From Eunapius fragilis (lineage: Eukaryota > Porifera > Demospongiae > Spongillida > Spongillidae), in the NCBI GenBank assembly GCA_963681505.1, contig OY811971.1, positions 2,200,090-2,264,089 of the forward strand: DNA of 64,000 nt. Reading direction: 5' to 3'. The first letter of the stretch is position 1, and the number at the start of each line of letters is the position of its first letter. The translations under genes and the position numbers were made by a program. The notes under the pieces are model-generated. The model ran no database searches. It was not told the DNA's origin and was given only the letters and a program-made list of their open reading frames with translations. This document shows, piece after piece, positions 1 to 11,408 of the stretch.

Positions 1-83
1 TTGCCTGGTTAGGTATGTTATCAATCTGTTCCGAATATGTCAAGGGCGTTGCGCCCTATAGGGCCAGTCCGGCCATGGCCGTA

Positions 84-388
84 CCAAACAAGTAAATACA
101 AACATTCTCTCTGAGAAAGTTGGTGGGATATAGGTTTTGCAGGCAAATAGTATACTGGTGTAAAAAGCAAGGAAACAAGTTTCATCAGAAGGGAAAATGT
201 AATAGTCCTATATTTAGCACACTTCGACTAAGGCATATGCTGTTTCTGTGCTAAAAATAGGACTATTACATTTTCCCTTCTGATAAAACTTGTTTCCTTG
301 CTTTTTACACCAGTATACTATTTGCCTGCAAAACCTATATCCCACCAACTTTCTCAGAGAGAATCATTTATTTTTATTAACTTGTTTC
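84..388. mobile_element. Foldback MITE, long terminal inverted repeats
   Basis: Bases 104-221 and 247-364 are inverted repeats of each other: the outer 76 bases match perfectly and only a few mismatches occur nearer the 25-base spacer. Weaker matching extends to about 84 and 388. There is no coding capacity, so this is a non-autonomous foldback element. A related copy lies at 45048-45262. The superfamily cannot be assigned because no clear target duplication was found. Confidence 0.85.
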
Positions 389-1825
389 CTTAATTTTTTA
401 AACACCCAAATCACTGTTGCATTGCAGGTTTCACCCCTTTCATTTAACTGATTTAATGCAATCCAGACGTATCGTGAAAATTTTCTAGGTACTTTAATTA
501 GACTTGATATAGGCTTTTAGGCTTTTGTGTATCAAACCCTAACATTGACTATGGCGAGTCCTCCAGCAGATTGCTATTGGTGAAATTTTCATTGCTTAAA
601 AGTGTTCCTGTCCCGAGTTATGAGTTCCCAAGAAGCAGAAGCAGAAGCAGAAGACGACTGCCCATTAATTTTGGAAGGGGAACGAGGACAGCAGTATTTT
701 TCGTTCTCGACAACCACGCGGTTCTACGACGTGAAACAAAAACGAAACTACTCAGTTTTGACTTCTAGATCGATTGCCACAACAAGTTAGACGATCCAAT
801 AGTCGGGAGTGAAGCTGCGGAACGGTCGCAGGATTTTAAATAAATTCATAGTTGGGGTCAAAACCTATATGGAAGTCTATAGCAAGACTTCCGATTTTAA
901 GGAACACACCCACTGACCAACCACACCCCCTACATGTATTAATTATTGAGGTTATTTGAAAGTTAATGAATTGATAATACGCGTACACTCAGGTATGTTA
1001 AGACTGGCTACACTGTATTTGGAATTTGAATTTTCGGCGAATTCAAACATTACAACATGCCGCTTTTCTGTTTGGGTACTTCTTGAAGCTATTCTCTTTA
1101 TACCAAATCTTTGTTCAATGATCCCGCAAATTAATTCAATTGATAGTTGTCATAGCAACCGTCGTAGTTTAATGCATCGCGCTCCGAAATATGGGGGCGT
1201 TTCATTACGTTTTCGCAAAACCCGGGTGATTTAATATTGTTGTTTGTGGACAAAAACAGTTATATATTGTTTATTTGATACTGGTCTAACTATTGTGGGT
1301 GGGCACAACGAAATCTAACATCGTTTGCATAAGTTGCACAACGAAAATGATGAATTTTGTGCTTAATTTTTCGCAGTTTTAATGTTTGTCTGCAAGCGCT
1401 CGAAGTGTTTCGAAATAATGATCAAAAAGCCTAGTATAATGATTAAATATGGGTATCCCAGAAATAGAAGAACTGCAGAAACATGCGAAAAACTATTCTT
1501 TAATCACCCGGGTTTTCAATTCTAATATTAAGTCAATTATTTCACCGTGCGTAACCGTTGTCATAGAAACAACATTATATATTAATTACGCGTTATCAAT
1601 CGAAAATGTATTGAACATTATTAATCAGTGGTAACGTCTGTGTATGAATATTTATGAATAAACGCTTCCTTTGGCAGCCATTTAATAATTTTAAGTGTAG
1701 TCAGTCTTAACACACCTGAGCATGTACGTATGCGTTTACGATCGCAAATATGACTTAAGTACGCATGCTCGCGAAGTCTCTACATTAATTGCTTTGCAGC
1801 TGCTGGATTTTTTTTGTTCATTATT
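389..1825. other. No recognisable gene
   Basis: This AT-rich stretch holds only short open frames. The best, 602-790 on the plus strand (62 codons), starts with a repetitive Glu-Ala run and resembles nothing I recognise. No splice structure or repeat family could be supported. Confidence 0.5.
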
Positions 1826-2538
1826 GAGTAATTCCATATAAATAATTGCCACCCTTTTAGCATCATAGTCTAGCTGGGACAGCTCATATAATGGTTGGTA
1901 GCCATTTTCCCTCTCCTTACAACAGTTTGTTCCTTTAAGGCAGTGGCCATGCTGTCACAACAATGCTATCATAATCAAAGCAATTAATGATAATCATATT
2001 GTAGTATTTTGACAGCACCCTTAGCTACCTAAACAAACAAATGGTTGTAAGGAGGGGAAAAATGACTACCAACCATTTTATGAGCTGTCCCAGCCCGGCG
2101 AATATGCAGCCCAGAAAGATGTTTAGCTAAACATGTTTGTGGTATGATTAGCTAACTATGGTAAAAGTTTGGTAAGGATTGCATTTTAATATTTTTGGAT
2201 ACATCATACTTCATTACAAATTCATGACCCCATTCATGATACGTGCTAAGAAGTTATTAAAATGAATCATTTTTGTGTTCTCCTCTTTATTGTCAATGTT
2301 TTAGTACAAATTGATGTGACGACAATGTTGCAGGCTAAAGTTATGCTAAACCGAAATGAGCGAGGTCACAAAGGAAGTGAAAATTTTAATTCCTTGCATT
2401 TTAAAAACCGTACACTATAGGGTATACAAATGTACCGTTATTTTGCATGTTCCTATGGTGAGAGCACATAGGGAAAGTAGCATGTCCAAACTAGACTATG
2501 ATGCTAAAAGGGTGGCAATTATATATATGGAATTACTC
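1826..2538. mobile_element. Nested inverted-repeat element
   Basis: The outer arms, 1826-1873 and 2491-2538, are near-perfect inverted repeats of 48 bases. Inside and abutting the left arm is a second inverted repeat, 1872-1923 against 2041-2093, that shares the motif GGGACAGCTCAT and its complement. The arrangement suggests one foldback element inside another, or a compound terminal repeat. It lies just upstream of the hAT transposase remnant and could be its 5' end, but target duplications were not resolved. Confidence 0.6.
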
Positions 2539-2622
2539 TATTGCCAGTTATCAATAGTTCTAGCTCTAGTACCACGGAGTTGCGCACCACAACGCCTATG
2601 GAGAGAATAATAGCGACCATTA

Positions 2623-5298
2623 TTGCAGGCAGGTTTTTCTAAACGAAGTTATGGCCAAATACACCCGAAAAAGCGATCATTTCAAGCTGCTCGGTTTAAA
2701 ACCTGGAATTGGCTGCATTACGATGAAGCGCATGACTTAGTGTTGTGCTACATATGTGTAAATGCTCGTATTGAAGGCAATGTTTCGAGTGGGCATAGTG
2801 ACAGCCATATTACTTTCTCTAGATCTGGGTGTTCGAACTGGAATAATGCCACAGTAAACTTCAACAACATGAGCAATCTGAGTGTCACAAGGAAGGTCAG
2901 TGACTCTTCCTAAACAGACAAAGGATATAGCTCAGGCATTAGCTTGTGCTCATGCTACACAGCAAAAATTGAACCGTGAAAATATTCTCCACCATTCGCT
3001 TTATTGCTCGACAGGGATTGGCACTTCGGGGTCATGGAGATGACAGTGAAAGTAACATCAGACAGGCTTTGATTCTTACAGGGAAGTTGACCCGACTCTA
3101 CTTGATTGGATGAAAAGTCGTCCACCAGCGTTGATATGCAAAATGAAATGTTGCAGATAATGGCATTATCAATTGTCAGAGAAATATCAAGCAGCATTAG
3201 AAAATCACCTTTCTTTTCTGTCATGGCTGATGAAACTGCTGATCAATCAATAAAGAACAGGTTGTGATAGTTATAAGATATGCAGATGATGATTTAATTG
3301 CTCAAGAAGAATTTATTGGACTTTCAGTTGTTGATTCAATAGATGCAGCAACTCTCACCGCAGTAATCAAGACTGCCTTCTTTCAAAATGAATTTACCAT
3401 TGCACAATTGTCGGGGTCAGTGTTATGATGGAGCTAGCAGTATGTCAGGAGCCAAGACAGGTGTTGCAAAACAAATTTCTGATAATGAGGAGAGCAGAGC
3501 TATTTATACACATTGCTATGGCCATGCTCTTAATCTAGCTGCTGGAGATTCAATCAAAAAATCAAAAATAATGTATGATCCTCTTGACACCTGCTTGAGA
3601 TATTCAAGTTATTGAAGTACTCACCTCAGTGTGATGCTGTTTCAGAAGTTAATCATAGATTGATCAGTACGAACTTACTTACGTTACGCGTGATGCATAC
3701 TTAAGTAAGCAAGCTAAAATCGATGGTTTCATGCTTAAAAAGTATTTCCAGAGGTTCAAATTTAAACTACTGTATCACCACTCATACTGCACCACTACTG
3801 TACGTAGATTTTGCCTTCACTCTTCAAGTTATGGCCATGCCATGTATGAAAACAAGTAAGTGTGCAATAACCCGTTTATTATTTTTTAAAAAGCGATACG
3901 AGGTCTATAACACACTTTACTTACGTAGTCTTTCATACGATAGTACAGCGTATCGATGGACGAACCTAATATGTGGTTTTTTCACGTTCTCTATTTTCAG
4001 AGGACTGCTAAAACCTGAAAAATACTGCTCACACACAAAATTACGCAGCCATATGTCTCGTACCCAGGCTATTACTTTTACGTATTTCATGCAATGTTAG
4101 GGATGTCGCACGAATAATTAGAATACATGTCGTAGGGGTGAATGAGGGTCAAAAACCACTCGCTTTCTTGGCTTCGAATACACACCGGCAGTTATTCTCT
4201 CCCCGCCGAAGCAGTTTTTCGGCGTTCCGGATAAAATAAAAGCATTTTCTAGTTTCTATCTATGTCGTATCATTAGAGCGCGTAACTTTTTTTCTACGCA
4301 TATGTACTCGTAAGGCAAGCTCTTTTTGAACCAGAGTTACGAGGCGCTAAAACTTTAACTCCTCTATAATACAAAAATCACCATTTCAATATCATACGTG
4401 ATCCGTGGGCCTTGGTAATCTTGGGCTAAAGATTGCTTACTTAAGTAAGCAAATTCTTACTTAAGTAAGCACCTGATCAATCTATGATTAAAGGGGGACA
4501 TCTCTAGAAACTACTGGATTCAGGGTTTTATGCCCCGCAAGGTGGACCGTTGAGCTGACAGCCTACAGAGCATTGTTGACAAGTTCTTGAAGAACTGTTT
4601 GAAGTATGCCGTAATATTGTTCATTGTTTTGAGACACTAACAAGGATTAGAACTGAAGATTGTTTTGACCTCTTTTGGCTTAAGGTACAAAACATTGCTT
4701 AAGGGGTTGATATTGGTGAAGTAGTGTTGCCTAGATGGAGAAAAGTAACTAAGAAATCAGAAATAGGTGAAGGAGAGCCATCATATTTTGACAATGTATC
4801 TGACTATATCAGAATTCACTATTTTGAGGCACTTGATTAGTTATAAGTTGTATCAAACAGCGATTTGATCAGCCTGGCACTTATAAGAATATTCAGCAAC
4901 TTTTGATCCATGCAGCAAATGGAAAGAATTATGATCATGCGTTTGAATTTGTGATTAAGGTCTATGGAAATGATTATGAAACAAGTTCTTTAAAAGTGCA
5001 ATTAGAAACTATAGGCAAATATTTCATATTGATGCGAGACAAGCGACCAGGACACATCACTCTGCTATACATCTTTCAGCAATTTCAAGAGATGTCAAAA
5101 TCCAAGGCACTGATGTTTTCACAGATATTGGTATTGATCCAGCTTATTTTAGTGATGCCTGCAACCAATGCCACGAGTGAAAGATCTTTTTCTGCACTTC
5201 GCAGAGTCAAAACATAGTTGCGAACCACTATGACTCAAGCAAGACTAAATGATCTCATGGTTTTGCATGTGCATAGGGTTAAAACGGATGCATTGTAG
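2623..5298 (+). pseudogene. hAT-type transposase (ZMYM/TTF-finger class), decayed
   Basis: Pieces of a hAT-superfamily transposase appear in order. They are an N-terminal region resembling a TTF-type zinc finger (about 2623-2913), the core around the motif CYDGASSMSGAKTG and HCYGHALNLA (3388-3615), a GFRVLCPARWTV motif near 4509, and the C-terminal dimerisation motif ATNATSERSFSALRR near 5160, ending in DLMVLHVHRV. The frame is broken by several stops and shifts, and an 835-bp element is inserted at 3653-4487. Intact members catalyse cut-and-paste transposition in the nucleus; this copy cannot. Confidence 0.85.
3653..4487. mobile_element. TTAA-flanked non-autonomous element inside hAT
   Basis: The element is 835 bp, bounded by perfect 15-bp terminal inverted repeats (TCATAGATTGATCAG) and flanked by TTAA at 3649-3652 and 4488-4491. 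Bridging the two flanks with a single TTAA leaves the surrounding hAT frame continuous at this point, so the insertion and its target duplication are well supported. Subterminal copies of CTTACTTAAGTAAGC occur near both ends. TTAA specificity is typical of piggyBac-type transposases, but no transposase is encoded here. Confidence 0.85.
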
Positions 5299-6777
5299 AC
5301 ATTCATGCTATAGCTAGTGACTTTGTATCAGGTCATGAAAATAGAGTTACGCTCTTTGGACGATATATATTATTTCTTTCTTATTCACCTTTATACATGT
5401 ATTTATGTGATGATGTTTAGTGGCTAATTATACTCAACAGTAAAAACTGAAAGATTGAATGAAGAGGAAAGTTACTACCTCTGATTAATGTACAAGATCG
5501 AGCATTTGATGTATGCAAATGTCAATCCCTTTATTTCACTCTAATAATATGCACAAAATCAATAGCTTTATAATAGAGCCTCTGTATGTTTCATGACTAG
5601 CTTTGACCCCTATCCCAGGCTAGGAATGCAGTACTTTAGAACAAGTAACAGGAAGTTAGCAGGGAATTACTGTTCATCGTTCTCCACAAACGGACTATTC
5701 AGAACACTTGTCCCTCACATTACAAATGTTTTCACTTAATTAGCGCAGATTTTGCATGAGTTTTTTTTTTTCTACAAAAAGCGTTGGCTTCTGGGGCTCT
5801 GCCCCAGATTCCCGGTGGGGGAGCCCTGGGGAGCTCCTCCACACCCCCTGGTTGGTCAGGAGAGGCATATATATTAGAGTAGAAGGATAGGAAACAAATC
5901 ATGTGAGCCATACTCTACTGTAGATTTTACAGCGCGTAGTCCGCATAGTTGTTAATTGAGTGTGAAACGCTACTCCCACAGCAAAAAAAGACCGCGAATC
6001 AATGTTTTGATTTCACAAATGATTTTAAAATCACTTGTAAAATCATCGCATGATTGAATACAGGTGTGCTCAATCATCTGTAAAATCAAAAATTGATTTG
6101 ACGCGTTTTTTCCCTGTGTCCCCCAAAACAACGACAAGAGTGGGAACGTCTGTGCTATTATTCTGATAGAGCTGCTGACGCTGATCACGGTGATGTAAAT
6201 ATTATCAGTGGCACATGCCTGCAACAGCAGATACTGCAGGTGTCAGGTCGTGTTAATTGGCTGCGTTTCCTATCAATATCTATGGGAGAGGTGCCCCCCC
6301 TCCCGCACCCTGTCCAGGACAATGGACGTGGTTGCCCCTCCTCCGTGCCATACAGAATTTTTTGCCCTTCCGACGCCCCTGTATGTGGAACATGTTGTTT
6401 AGCGTAGGGTGTAAAGCCTCTACATAGTATTTCCCTACATCGTATGAATCAGATTGTGTTAACATTTTGAACCAGATTACGTCAACATATAGCGTATGGT
6501 ATATGTATACATGTTTGACCCAGTAAATGAAATTTGGCCGTGTAACATTCAAAGACTCAAACAGCAAGGATGAACGGAGCCATGGTAGCAACAAGCGCCA
6601 CTCGTTAAATAAAATCAGTATGCCTACTTCATTTTCGCTTATAAGTGTTCTTGCATTATGTATGACGTAAACATATAAGCAGGCCCTAATTATTACATAG
6701 ACTAATGTATTGACTGGACTGACCTGTCTTTCTTTCTCTCTTTCAGCTGCCTATACCTCAGCCTGGGCGCAATGGCA
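5299..6777. other. No recognisable gene
   Basis: Apart from a T-run near 5760, a short GC-rich block at 5790-5860 and a C-rich stretch near 6290-6400, nothing coding was recognised. The open frames here lack homology I can name. Confidence 0.45.
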
Positions 6778-6786
6778 CGTGGTAAC

Positions 6787-7310
6787 TAGTCTCGTCCCCA
6801 GACCCTACACTTCACGTGTTAGGGTCTGGGATTTCGAGTCGCTAGCCATCTGGAATGTAAACAAACAATTATCGCTTCACCACATCCGATAATTATCAAG
6901 TTTATTAAAGCTATGGCGACGGTATGGACTCCGTATCAGTCAAAGGCGACAAGCAAATCACAATTCAAGTGGTCGTAAAACATACGGCAACAGAACATAA
7001 CATAGAGTTTTACCGTATCCTGTTGGCAAAATAACAAAACAATCACGGCCATTGATTTACAAAGCTATATATTGCCTCCTTCTGCTTGTCCTTCAATGAT
7101 TCCACTTTCAGTTTTGTCATCGCGAAACGCATAGCTTGTTCGACCGTATCCATACTTACACGTAGTGTGTGGGTCTGGGTCGAGTAATGTTTATGTACAT
7201 ACGTCATAATTAAAGTGCGCACGAATTCCAGCGTTTGGTACACTTCCGCCCCATACGTGTTTATACATTATGGATAAACATTGCGTCATATTGGTCTAGG
7301 GCCGAGACTA
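6787..7310. mobile_element. 524-bp DNA element with 9-bp target duplication
   Basis: The element begins TAGTCTCG and ends CGAGACTA. It is flanked by identical 9-bp direct repeats, CGTGGTAAC, at 6778-6786 and 7311-7319. The TIR extends imperfectly about 20 bases. A further copy of the same terminus (TAGTCTCGGTCCCAGACCC) abuts at 7322, indicating nested members of one family. Nine-base duplications suggest a Mutator-like element, but this is not proven. It carries a helicase fragment at 7043-7153. Confidence 0.75.
7043..7153 (-). pseudogene. RecQ-like DNA helicase N-terminal fragment (captured)
   Basis: A short reading frame of 36 codons starts at ATG (7153) and contains KLKVESLKDKQKEAIYSFVN. 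This matches the region just before the Walker A motif of RecQ-like ATP-dependent helicases, where the Gln of motif 0 lies in LKxxQ. It stops at TGA before any nucleotide-binding loop. The fragment lies wholly inside the transposable element at 6787-7310, so it looks like a captured exon start and not a working gene. Confidence 0.55.
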
Positions 7311-7708
7311 CGTGGTAACTATAGTCTCGGTCCCAGACCCAGCTCACAACTGCGGATTAATTCCATAACCTTCAAGCAACCTCCCTAATAAGAGCACCCA
7401 AATAAGAGCAGAGAGTTGCGACGATTAGGATCTAAACTCTTTTGGTGGTTTGGGTTTAGGTTTTGGTGGGCAGTTTAGTTTTGGTGGCCGTAGGTCCGTA
7501 TAGGGAATCAACTTTTTACACCCTCTCCAAATCCGAACTCAAATTGCACCTGTCCCTCCCTCCCAACACATCATAGAAGTTTAAAGTTGCCTCCCTCCCC
7601 GGTTGACGCCATCTTGGTATCGAAAAGGCTGCGGTGCCAGACTATCTTGCCAAATAACGTAATGATACAATGGTGTGATGATAACATGAACGGTGCACTC
7701 AAGTGAAC

Positions 7709-7919
7709 CTAAAAATGTCATCAAACTCTGCCTCATCCTCAGAACGTTCTCTCTAAAAAAGATGGCAGAGGCAGTCACGTGATTTTTGGCCACACCCACC
7801 ATAGTGACACTCACCCCCTCCTCCTGCTCCATCAACCACTGTTGGACTTCAGCTGACGTCTCTACGTGCTCCACCAGCCCCACAATCCTTGGCATCTGTG
7901 TTAACCCTGTGCTGCCAAC
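7709..7919 (-). pseudogene. NBN: NBN-like C-terminal exons M and R, copy 1
   Basis: Exon M (7919-7815) has acceptor ATTAG and donor GTGAGT. It encodes LTQMPRIVGLVEHVETSAEV followed by QQWLMEQEEG. Exon R (7752-7709, acceptor TTTTTTAG, donor GTTCAC) encodes RERSEDEAEFDDIFR in phase. Together they resemble the nibrin C-terminus, where a lysine-rich FKKFKK stretch is followed by a LPHIIGG helix and an acidic DDLFR motif that binds MRE11 and ATM. A candidate last exon (AG then GAGGTTGCTTGA) near 7376-7390 would end the protein FREVA. Earlier exons are not adjacent in intact form, so this is treated as a gene fragment. Confidence 0.5.
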
Positions 7920-8229
7920 CTAATTATGAAAAGCTTTATCATATGATCACCACTACACCCTCCCAGCACCATCATCACTACACTCAGTTCATGGGTGGAT
8001 TACAGTCTACCCTCGATAGTGTCCGCTTCGATACAGTCCATCCGCGATAATGTCCGCTATTTTTCTTGCCAACTACTAACCCTTCGTAAGCTAAAATTTG
8101 CATCGCTATTATCCGTTTGTCCTACAGTCCGCTAGTTTGGGGGTTCCCGTAGCCCAGACTATATCGAGGGTAGACTGTACATACATGTTAACCCCACATT
8201 ATGCTATAATTGATTCAGCAAATGCATAC

Positions 8230-8650
8230 TGCTATGCCACTCCACCATCACCTATCACACTCCACCCTCACCAATCACACTACATTCTCACCAATCACAC
8301 CCTCACCAATCACACTCACAAATCGCACACCACCCTCACCAATCACACTCCAACCTCACCAATCACACACTCCACCCTCAGCAATCACACACTCCACCAT
8401 CACTAATCACACACTTCACCCTCATCAATCACACACTCCACCCTCACCAATCACACCCTCACCAATCACACACTCCAGCCTCACCAATCACACACCCTCA
8501 CCAATCACACACTCACCTTCACCAATCACACTCCAGCCTCATAAATCACACACTCCACCCTCACCAATCACACCCTCACTAATCACACTCCACACATACT
8601 AATCACACTCCACCCTCATCAATCACATTCTCTACCAATCAAGTACTATA
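8230..8650. repeat. 20-22 bp minisatellite (CACCCTCACCAATCACACTC)n
   Basis: Degenerate tandem copies of a 20-22 bp unit on the plus strand. The array sits between NBN-like M exons and gives long but meaningless open frames rich in His, Thr, Ser and Pro. Confidence 0.9.
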
Positions 8651-8712
8651 AATTCTCTAATCACGCAGCAGTAATGTGATGTTTGGCCACACCCACACAT
8701 AGTGACACTCAC

Positions 8713-8817
8713 CCCCTCCTCCTGCTCCATCAACCACTGTTGGACTTCAGCTGACGTCTCTACGTGCACCACAAGCCCCACAATCCTTGGCATCTGTATT
8801 AACCCTGTGCTGCCAAC
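8713..8817 (-). pseudogene. NBN: NBN-like exon M, copy 2 (isolated)
   Basis: A solitary copy of exon M, with most codons matching copy 1 and the GTGAGT donor kept, but the acceptor is GAG instead of TAG and no R exon follows. It is probably a duplicated, non-functional exon. Confidence 0.55.
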
Positions 8818-9014
8818 CTCATTTTAAAAAGCTTTAGCATCCAATCACCACTACAACATCATCACACACTCAGTTCACCCATACCCCACATTATGCTGGA
8901 ATGAAGCTTTAGTTCAGCAAAAGCCATCCATCGCCTCCTCAACTGTTGATGACAAGATAGGAGCAAACATAAGCAAATGTTTGAAGTACGCATGTTCTAC
9001 ATCACACACACTAC

Positions 9015-9745
9015 CCTTTCCAGTCAAACTCAACAGCCATACACTACACCCTCACCAATCACACACTCGACACATCAACACACAACACCATCCCCTATCA
9101 CACACTACACCCTCTACACCCTCACCAATCACACATTCCACCCTCACCAATCACACTCCACCCTCACTAATCACACTCCACCCTCAGTAGTTACACACTC
9201 AACCATCACAATCACACACCTCACCCTCACCACTCACACACTTCACCCTCGCCAATCATCCACTTCACTCAGCAATCACACAATACTCCACCCTTACTAA
9301 TCACACTCCACCTTCACCAATCTCACTCCACTCTCACCAATCACACTCCACCCTCGCCAATCTCAATCCACACACACCGATCACACTCCACCCTCACTAA
9401 TCACACTCCATCCTCAACAATCACACTCCACCCTCACAAATCACACACTTCACCCTCACCAATCACAATACTCCACCCTTACACAATCACACTCCACCCT
9501 CACCAATCACACTCCAACCTCGCCAATCACACTCCACCCTCGCCAATCACACTCCACCCTCGCCAATCACACTCAACCTTCAATGAACATAAAAGCCACC
9601 CTCACCAATCACACACCCCACCCTCACTATTCACACAATCCCCCCTCACCAATCAGACACCCCACCCTCACCAATCACACAGTACTTCCCCCTCACCAAT
9701 CACACACTTCACCCTCCCTAATCACCTCAGGTCTCACTATCGTCA
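9015..9745. repeat. 20-22 bp minisatellite, second block
   Basis: Same unit as at 8230-8650, in tandem with many substitutions, lying in the presumed intron between the K and M exons of the NBN-like module. Confidence 0.9.
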
Positions 9746-10000
9746 TTGGATGGATATTTATATAGCCATGACAGCCACATCACCATCCCAAGGCTCCGCC
9801 TCTGGCCCCTCTTGACCTCTTGCCACCCATTCCAGAGAACAGGTTGAATGGAGACACGCCCACAGCAGCATGCACACCAGACACAGAGGGATGGCTACTC
9901 CCGGCCACCATTGAAAGGCCTCTGCTGCTGTCTTGTGTCTTGGTCCTTCCATCTTCACATCACCCATGTGTTCCAAGTGAGGTACCCTCCACTACATCAG
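9745..10000 (-). pseudogene. NBN: NBN-like exon K, copy 1 (degenerate)
   Basis: The minus strand keeps the SMVAGSSHPSVSGV and VGVSPFNLFSGMGGK segments of exon K. The part encoding VTETDLWKE is deleted, and the downstream KYDAVMTKDGFIYPSKED part is mostly lost. Compared with the fuller copy at 47971-48260 it cannot code for the same product. In nibrin this region corresponds to the linker holding an EDSLWSAKE-like motif before the C-terminus. Confidence 0.45.
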
Positions 10001-10430
10001 CTGCCTTGTGTTTCCTGGTGCTCAAAATGGGGGAGGAGGCTGTTGGCATGGTGATCAGCCTAACTGGTGTGGAAGGGGTAGCCATGGTTACAGGTATAAA
10101 AGTCGTGGCTGGGGTAGCCATGGTTACAGGGATAACAGGCATGGCAGAAGGCTCCATTGTCCTTTGGCTCTGAGGAGGATGTTCCCCTTCACACCAGGCA
10201 GCCATCTTGGAAACATGCCTAGTCTCCTTAGGTGTGACCTGATCCTCCTCCCCATCCATCACGCTAGGAGAGGAACCCTCCTTGGTTGCAACGGTGGCTT
10301 GGTGGCCTGATAGCAATGGCCTTGAGTTTCCTGGTGCTCAAATAAGGGGGAGGAGCCTGTTGGCATGGTGATCAGCCTAACAGGTCTTGCAGGGGTAGCC
10401 ATGGTTACAGGTATTAAAGACTACAATAAA
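10000..10430 (-). other. NBN-like central region plus short GTAGCCATGGTTACAGG repeats
   Basis: From 10316 to 10146 the minus strand has an open segment (VATKEGSSPSVMDGEEDQVT) that recurs at 16424-16160 and, degraded, at 48960-48790. It may be a central NBN-like exon, since it always lies upstream of exon K on the minus strand. It runs into tandem copies of a roughly 30-bp unit containing GTAGCCATGGTTACAGG. A plus-strand AATAAA motif follows at 10423. Confidence 0.35.
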
Positions 10431-10530
10431 AATAAAAAAAGAATTACGTATATTGTATTACTGAGCAACAATTACATTCAGTTTCATGTTATGCAGTAAT
10501 GTGTACACGCATTCATATATCATGCATTGG

Positions 10531-11229
10531 TCATTGTGGTGTTGAGTAGGGGCAGTACTGGAGATGATGCTTCAAACCACTCTTGGTCACATATTTCTTG
10601 TCGCATCCTTCAGACGAACATCTTAACTTCTCACCAAGGTGTTTTCTGCCATGCCTTTTCAGAGCAGAAATGGACCTGAAAGATTTCCTGCAGAAACACT
10701 TATAAGGTCGATCATTGCTGTGGACCATCATATGGTATGTGAGACTTTCTCTGTAGGAATACTGCTTGTTGCAAATAGTACACTTGAATCTTCTGGCCCC
10801 TGTGTGGACAGCCATGTGCTTATTCAGATGTTCCATACGACCAAATGCCTTCCCACATTCAGAACACTGATAGTTCTTTTCTTGCGTATGGACAACCATG
10901 TGCCTTGTCAGAGTTTCATTACGACCAAATGCCTTCCCACATTCAGAACACTGATAGTTCTTTTCTTGCGTATGGACAACCATGTGTGATCTCAGATGTC
11001 CCTTACGACCAAATGCCTTCCCACATTGAGAACACTGATAGTTCTTTTCTTGCGTATGGACAAGCATGTGTTTCTTCAGATCTCCCTTACGACCAAATGC
11101 CTTCCCACATTCAGAACACTGATAGTTCTTTTCTTGCGTATGGACAACCATGTGACTCGTCAGAACTCCCTTATGACCAAATGCCTTCCCACATTCATGA
11201 CACTCATGCTTTTTTTCAGCTGTGCTCAT
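10531..11229 (-). CDS. C2H2 zinc-finger protein A, intact
   Basis: A single-exon gene of 232 codons begins at ATG 11229 (MSTAEKKHEC). It has five variable C2H2 fingers joined by TQEKNYQC linkers, followed by a fixed three-finger tail: KCTICNKQYSYRESLTYH, then a CFC-type finger (RPYKCFCRKSFRSISALKRH), then a C-x4-C finger (RCSSEGCDKKYVTKSGLKHH). Recognition helices of the variable fingers are HKGVLTS, RKGDLKK, RKGHLRS, RNETLTR and RMEHLNK. It is probably a nuclear DNA-binding regulator. The start is supported by the conserved context AAGGAAGATG in sister copies, and a GC-box lies about 130 bp upstream. No KRAB or BTB domain is visible. Confidence 0.85.
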   Translation of the reverse strand: MSTAEKKHECHECGKAFGHKGVLTSHMVVHTQEKNYQCSECGKAFGRKGDLKKHMLVHTQEKNYQCSQCGKAFGRKGHLRSHMVVHTQEKNYQCSECGKAFGRNETLTRHMVVHTQEKNYQCSECGKAFGRMEHLNKHMAVHTGARRFKCTICNKQYSYRESLTYHMMVHSNDRPYKCFCRKSFRSISALKRHGRKHLGEKLRCSSEGCDKKYVTKSGLKHHLQYCPYSTPQ

Positions 11230-11335
11230 CTTCCTAGGGTGAGCTATATATACGCAAACATTAATGTGGCAGTTAATAGAAAATTACATTAATTTGCTAA
11301 AAGACTAATTTATGTTTTGTTGATAGTTTTCAGCA

Positions 11336-11395
11336 TTCCTTGACCACTAAGAGGGCGGGGCATGTGATTCAACCCCTATAAGTTTGGCATCATAA
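11336..11395 (-). promoter_or_regulatory. Candidate promoter of zinc-finger gene A
   Basis: A block holding GGGCGGGGCATGTGA (plus-strand reading) followed by AACCCC and then AACCATACCG. The same block occurs 100-200 bp upstream of most zinc-finger copies (near 11950, 17785, 24445, 25995, 50415 and 63832), suggesting a shared GC-box/E-box promoter. No experimental evidence. Confidence 0.4.
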
Positions 11396-11408
11396 CCATA
11401 CCGCACAC

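Noticed and set aside
571-790. Overlapping 65- and 62-codon frames
   Set aside because: Short, low complexity and unrecognised; left as part of the no-gene region.
8098-9300. Long plus-strand open frames rich in Thr, His, Ser and Pro (also 30805-32797, 47524-47715, 56543-57163)
   Set aside because: They follow the 20-22 bp minisatellite, shift frame with unit length, and have no conserved domain or codon pattern; repeat artefacts.
10060-10330. Plus-strand Gly-rich frames over the GTAGCCATGG repeats
   Set aside because: The conserved frame is on the minus strand, continuous with NBN-like exon candidates; the plus frames differ between copies.
10845-11237. Plus-strand frames antisense to zinc-finger genes with MPSHIQNTDSSFLAYGQPC-type repeats (also at 17282, 23964, 34081, 49830)
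   Set aside because: They mirror the repeated CGKAFG and TQEKNYQC codons of the minus-strand genes. Repeating every 84 bases is a shadow effect, not a second protein family.
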